A stretch of DNA of 64,000 nt from assembly GCF_014836495.1 (NCBI RefSeq), contig NZ_JACSQT010000006.1, forward strand, positions 1-64,000, in the 5' to 3' direction. The translations under genes were made by a program, and so were the position numbers. This DNA is from Cytobacillus stercorigallinarum. GTDB lineage: Bacteria; Bacillota; Bacilli; Bacillales; Cytobacillaceae. The stretch's first letter is position 1. Each line of letters begins with the position of its first letter. The notes under the pieces are model-generated. The model was not told the origin of the DNA and did not search any database. It saw only the letters and a program-made list of their open reading frames with translations. Below are positions 61,256 to 64,000 of this stretch, piece by piece.

Positions 61256-62629
61256 ATGACTGAATATCGTGTAGAAAAAGATACGATTGGCGAAATTAAT
61301 GTGCCTGCTGAAAAATATTGGGGGGCACAAACAGAAAGAAGTCGCAATAATTTCAAAATAGGTATTGAAAAAATGCCATTAGAGTTAATTTATGCTTTTA
61401 CTACGATTAAACGTTCAGCAGCGATCGTCAATTACGAATTAGAAAAGTTATCAGAAGAAAAGAAAAATGCAATTATTGCAGCGTGTGATGAAGTGTTAGT
61501 TGGCAAATATGATGAACATTTTCCTTTAGCTGTATGGCAAACAGGAAGTGGAACGCAAACAAATATGAATGTTAATGAAGTCGTTGCGAGACGAGCAAAT
61601 GAGTTATTAGGTAATAAAGATATTTCCATTCACCCGAATGATGATATAAACATGTCGCAAAGCTCTAATGATACTTTTCCAACAGCGATGCATATTGCGG
61701 CAATGAATAGTGTGGAGAAGCATTTAATTCCTGCCCTTATTAGTTTAAAAGAAGTTATCTTACAGAAGGAAAACGATTTTGCAGATATCGTGAAAATAGG
61801 AAGAACTCATCTTCAAGATGCAACTCCACTTACATTAGGACAAGAGATAAGTGGTTGGCGTTATATGTTAGAGAAGGATGAGCGTCTTATCAATGAAGCG
61901 AAACAAGCACTAGGGGAACTGGCTATTGGTGGAACTGCTGTCGGAACAGGAATTAATGCTGATCCTTCGTTTGGAGAAAAAATGGCTAATGAGATTTCTA
62001 AATTAACGAAGCTCTCGTTCACTTCTTCTCCTAATAAATTTCAAGCACTAACAAGTCATAGTGAGATTGTTCATCTTCATGGCACATTAAAAGGTTTAGC
62101 TGCAGATTTGATGAAGATTGCTAATGATGTTAGATGGCTTGCGAGTGGACCAAGAAGTGGGATTGGAGAATTAACGATCCCCGCTAATGAACCAGGAAGT
62201 TCAATTATGCCAGGAAAAGTAAATCCAACACAAAGTGAAGCGTTGACAATGATTTCAAGTCAAGTATTTGGAAATGATGCAACGATAGGCTTTGCTGCAA
62301 GTCAAGGGAATTTTGAATTAAATGTCTTTAAGCCAGTAATTATTTTTAATTTGCTACAAAGTATTACATTACTTAGTGATGGTATGAATTCATTTAATAA
62401 AAATTGCATCGTTGGTTTAGAAGCTAATACTGAAAAAATTTCTCTTTTTGTTGATCAATCCCTCATGTTAGTGACAGCTTTAAATCCCCATATCGGGTAC
62501 GAAAAGGCAGCTGAAATTGCTAAATTAGCTTTTAAAGAGGAGACAACATTGAAGGAAGCAGCATTAAAATCAGGATATATTACTGAAGATCAATATGATG
62601 AATGGGTCGTACCAGAAAAAATGATCTAA
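61256..62629 (+). CDS. fumC: Class II fumarate hydratase FumC
   Basis: A 457-aa TCA-cycle enzyme converting fumarate to malate. The fumarase superfamily signature [13 protein letters not shown] (about 311-323) contains the mobile-loop Ser. [14 protein letters not shown] and [16 protein letters not shown] contribute the other active-site residues. It is iron-free, unlike class I. ATG 61256 is 7 bases after GGGAGGT; an ATG-free extension to 61241 overlaps that site. Confidence 0.95.
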   Translation: MTEYRVEKDTIGEINVPAEKYWGAQTERSRNNFKIGIEKMPLELIYAFTTIKRSAAIVNYELEKLSEEKKNAIIAACDEVLVGKYDEHFPLAVWQTGSGTQTNMNVNEVVARRANELLGNKDISIHPNDDINMSQSSNDTFPTAMHIAAMNSVEKHLIPALISLKEVILQKENDFADIVKIGRTHLQDATPLTLGQEISGWRYMLEKDERLINEAKQALGELAIGGTAVGTGINADPSFGEKMANEISKLTKLSFTSSPNKFQALTSHSEIVHLHGTLKGLAADLMKIANDVRWLASGPRSGIGELTIPANEPGSSIMPGKVNPTQSEALTMISSQVFGNDATIGFAASQGNFELNVFKPVIIFNLLQSITLLSDGMNSFNKNCIVGLEANTEKISLFVDQSLMLVTALNPHIGYEKAAEIAKLAFKEETTLKEAALKSGYITEDQYDEWVVPEKMI

Positions 62630-62637
62630 ACAAATAA

Positions 62638-62660
62638 AGCCCCCTAGATGATAGGGGGCT
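62638..62660. terminator. Hairpin between fumC and the SASP gene
   Basis: AGCCCCCTA pairs perfectly with TAGGGGGCT around GATGA. T-runs are short (CTTTATTTG on the minus strand). Confidence 0.75.
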
Positions 62661-62685
62661 AATCCATATTATTAAGTTTTGCAAC

Positions 62686-62886
62686 TTAGAACTTTCCGCC
62701 ACCAAGTTGTTGTTCAGCCATTTGAACAAGACGCTTAGTAATTTCTCCACCTACAGAACCGTTCGCACGAGATGTTGTTTCAGCACCAAGGTTAACTCCG
62801 AATTCACTTGCGATTTCGTACTTCATTTGATCTAAAGCTTGAGATACTCCAGGTACTACTAATTGATTTGAAGATTGGTTTGCCAT
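62686..62886 (-). CDS. Alpha/beta-type small acid-soluble spore protein
   Basis: A 66-aa DNA-coating protein of the spore core that protects against UV and heat and feeds amino acids at germination. The family core is [20 protein letters not shown] with the GPR protease site in EIASEFGV, followed by [20 protein letters not shown]. Full length. ATG 62886 has GAGGAG upstream. A sigma-G-like promoter lies at 63020-63048. Proves the organism is an endospore former. Confidence 0.96.
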   Translation of the reverse strand: MANQSSNQLVVPGVSQALDQMKYEIASEFGVNLGAETTSRANGSVGGEITKRLVQMAEQQLGGGKF

Positions 62887-63019
62887 TGTGTTTCCACTCC
62901 TCTAAATTTTTTTTTTTGGCTGGGTCAGTTGGTAGTGAACCAACGCAATTTTCTTTGCACCATATTTGGTTGAACCCATCGTTGTAGAAGTTTTAAGCGT
63001 GTTTGCCGCTTGTAATAGT

Positions 63020-63048
63020 TATTATGGATGAAATCTAAAAGATTATGC
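63020..63048 (-). promoter_or_regulatory. Sigma-G-like promoter of the SASP gene
   Basis: On the minus strand GCATA (63048-63044), a 17-base spacer and CATAATA (63026-63020) match the forespore sigma-G consensus GMATR and CATNHTA. The leader would be about 125 bases. The 62887-63221 gap contains no other gene. Confidence 0.6.
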
Positions 63049-63221
63049 CTGAATATGTTTAGGGAATTATTTCCTAATAAAGTTTTGTTGTCTTGATATC
63101 GTGCATAGGGAGAAACAAAGGAAACATGATATAATATAAATCATCAATTTAAACGTCATTAAAAATTATTGATTAATGATGAATACCCTAATCATTGAAA
63201 ATGAGGTTAGAAGGTGAATAA

Positions 63222-63482
63222 ATGCATTACACAGAGGATATGAAAAACAGGCTTAAAAGATTAGAAGGTCAAGTGAGAGGCGTATTGCGTATGATGGAAG
63301 AAGAGCAACATTGTAAAGATGTGGTGACACAGCTGTCAGCTATTCGCTCAGGCGTTGACCGAACGATTGGTTATGTCGTCGCAAAGAATTTGGAGGCTTG
63401 TATAAGAGAAGCAGATGCCGAAGATAAAAATGCAGAAGAAGCGATACAACAAGCTGTTAACATGATTGTGAAAAGTAGATAA
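63222..63482 (+). CDS. CsoR-family repressor of the CstR (persulfide-sensing) type
   Basis: An 86-aa all-helical repressor. The DUF156 signature MKNRLKRLEGQVRGVLRMME is clear. The metal/thiol site has C31 and C60 but N56 in place of the copper-ligand His of CsoR. S. aureus CstR uses exactly C31 and C60 to sense persulfides. No copper or sulfide-oxidation genes are next to it in this window. AGAAGGTGA precedes ATG 63222. Regulated genes are probably elsewhere. Confidence 0.85.
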   Translation: MHYTEDMKNRLKRLEGQVRGVLRMMEEEQHCKDVVTQLSAIRSGVDRTIGYVVAKNLEACIREADAEDKNAEEAIQQAVNMIVKSR

Positions 63483-63498
63483 GGTGTTTTGTAAAAGG

Positions 63499-63531
63499 AA
63501 AGGAACGATTGTAAGCAATCGTTCCTTTTTA
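63499..63531 (+). terminator. Terminator after the CstR-like gene
   Basis: AAGGAACGATTG pairs perfectly with CAATCGTTCCTT around TAAG, followed by TTT. Also usable by the convergent small gene. Confidence 0.92.
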
Positions 63532-63533
63532 CT

Positions 63534-63728
63534 CTATTCTTCGTCACAGCAATGCGGAGGTTGTTCTTTTTCTATTTCTCTTGCTTCTTCGATATTCGTG
63601 TATTCCCCGCTAACATGCACAGTACCTCCGGACATCCCTTCGTTAATATAACGATCAACATCGAGGAAGACTTCATCACGTCCTTCATATGGTAAATCTT
63701 TTTTTATATCGTCTTTTTTGTTTGCCAT
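63534..63728 (-). CDS. Small acidic protein, possibly DUF4025/YozP-like
   Basis: A 64-aa hydrophilic protein. The central DEVFLDVDRYINEGMSGGTV and the ending EKEQPPHCCDEE with a Cys pair resemble small DUF4025 proteins of spore formers. AAGGAGG lies upstream of ATG 63728. No signal or membrane segment. Function unknown; the family assignment is tentative. Confidence 0.65.
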   Translation of the reverse strand: MANKKDDIKKDLPYEGRDEVFLDVDRYINEGMSGGTVHVSGEYTNIEEAREIEKEQPPHCCDEE

Positions 63729-63780
63729 AATCGAACCTCCTTAATTTCAGAAGAATGGATTCATATTCTTCCACAATTCT

Positions 63781-63993
63781 TTACCGGTCATACACATGGT
63801 AAAGCATGAGTTCGTGTATATGGCTTTTTAATTTCTCCTCATGATTTTGGTCAGGAATAGTGGATAACCATTCGATTTTTCCATCACGATGATAAATACC
63901 TAAATACTTTTTGCCATAATGAAAAAAAGAAAATTTCCAGCCTGGTAATTCTTTGTTTTCATATAATGATTGAAATTGAAAATGTGAAATCAT
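63781..63993 (-). CDS. YheE-like small protein (DUF5342)
   Basis: A 70-aa protein, MISHFQFQSLYENKELPGWK at the start, then FSFFHYGKKYLGIYHRDGKI, an aromatic-rich beta fold resembling YheE of bacilli. The start ATG 63993 is 7 bases from the window edge, so its ribosome site cannot be seen. Function unknown. Confidence 0.7.
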   Translation of the reverse strand: MISHFQFQSLYENKELPGWKFSFFHYGKKYLGIYHRDGKIEWLSTIPDQNHEEKLKSHIHELMLYHVYDR

Positions 63994-64000
63994 GATTACT

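Noticed and set aside
1-64000. CRISPR arrays, insertion sequences, prophage, integrase or toxin-antitoxin genes
   Set aside because: I found no repeat-spacer array, transposase, phage structural gene, attachment-site repeat or recognised toxin pair in either strand.

Overview
This window is chromosomal DNA from a low-G+C, endospore-forming Gram-positive bacterium of the Bacillaceae. The evidence is strong AGGAGG-type ribosome sites, frequent TTG/GTG starts, many U-tailed intrinsic terminators, a small acid-soluble spore protein with a sigma-G-like promoter, and the sporulation genes prkA, yhbH and spoVR. The core gene order follows the yhb-yhc-yhd region of Bacillus subtilis (queG-yhbB-trmL ... 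prkA-yhbH ... tcyP ... yhcT-like, yhcU, yhcX, pgcA, yhcYZ, yhdB, yhdC, spoVR), with accessory blocks between these genes. I saw no insertion sequence, prophage, CRISPR array or rRNA.

Layout. 1-316: end of a tRNA cluster (two Leu, one Gly) and its terminator. 460-4410: Fur-regulated iron-siderophore ABC operon (ATPase, lipoprotein, two permeases). 4.7-9.1 kb: B3/B4-domain protein, queG, yhbB, trmL, a flavin nitroreductase and a 31-residue membrane peptide. 9.3-13.0 kb: prkA, a 54-residue ORF behind a perfect inverted repeat, and yhbH. 13.2-14.9 kb: metallo-beta-lactamase-fold hydrolase and CoA-type Nudix enzyme. 14.9-22.8 kb: two SAM-I riboswitches in series, then metY fused to a CoA-binding domain, a sulfonate-type ABC transporter, an acetate-CoA ligase and a homoserine dehydrogenase without an ACT domain. 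23-28 kb: small protein, TetR repressor and divergent RND exporter (yerO/swrC-like). 28-37.5 kb: proC, tcyP, NCS2 purine permease, pit and its PhoU-like partner, helD with a coupled aldo/keto reductase, and a GlsB-type membrane protein. 37.6-48.4 kb: pseudouridine synthase, yhcU, disulfide-bond pair, yhcX, pgcA, yhcYZ, yhdB, yhdC, spoVR. 48.5-64 kb: YitT protein, czcD/czrA, OmpR-type two-component system, CNNM exporter with an unusual leader, acetyltransferase, glutamate-type symporter, XRE regulator, UspA, class A PBP, HPr-like protein, fumC, SASP, CstR-like repressor and two small spore-former proteins.

How the genes work together. The most distinctive system is the tandem-riboswitch operon at 14.9-22.8 kb. 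Hom makes homoserine. MetY turns O-acetylhomoserine plus sulfide into homocysteine and acetate. The AcsA-type ligase could return that acetate to acetyl-CoA for the next acetylation, and MetY carries its own CoA-binding domain. A sulfonate/taurine-class importer would feed sulfur. This 'acetate-recycling homocysteine operon' is an inference from gene content. A second theme is sporulation and starvation: prkA and spoVR carry nearly identical sigma-E-like promoters although they lie 37 kb apart, and with yhbH they form the conserved YeaG-YeaH-YcgB functional set.

Most functional names rest on recognised families and motifs. Operators, promoters and small ORFs are read from sequence only and are graded accordingly.
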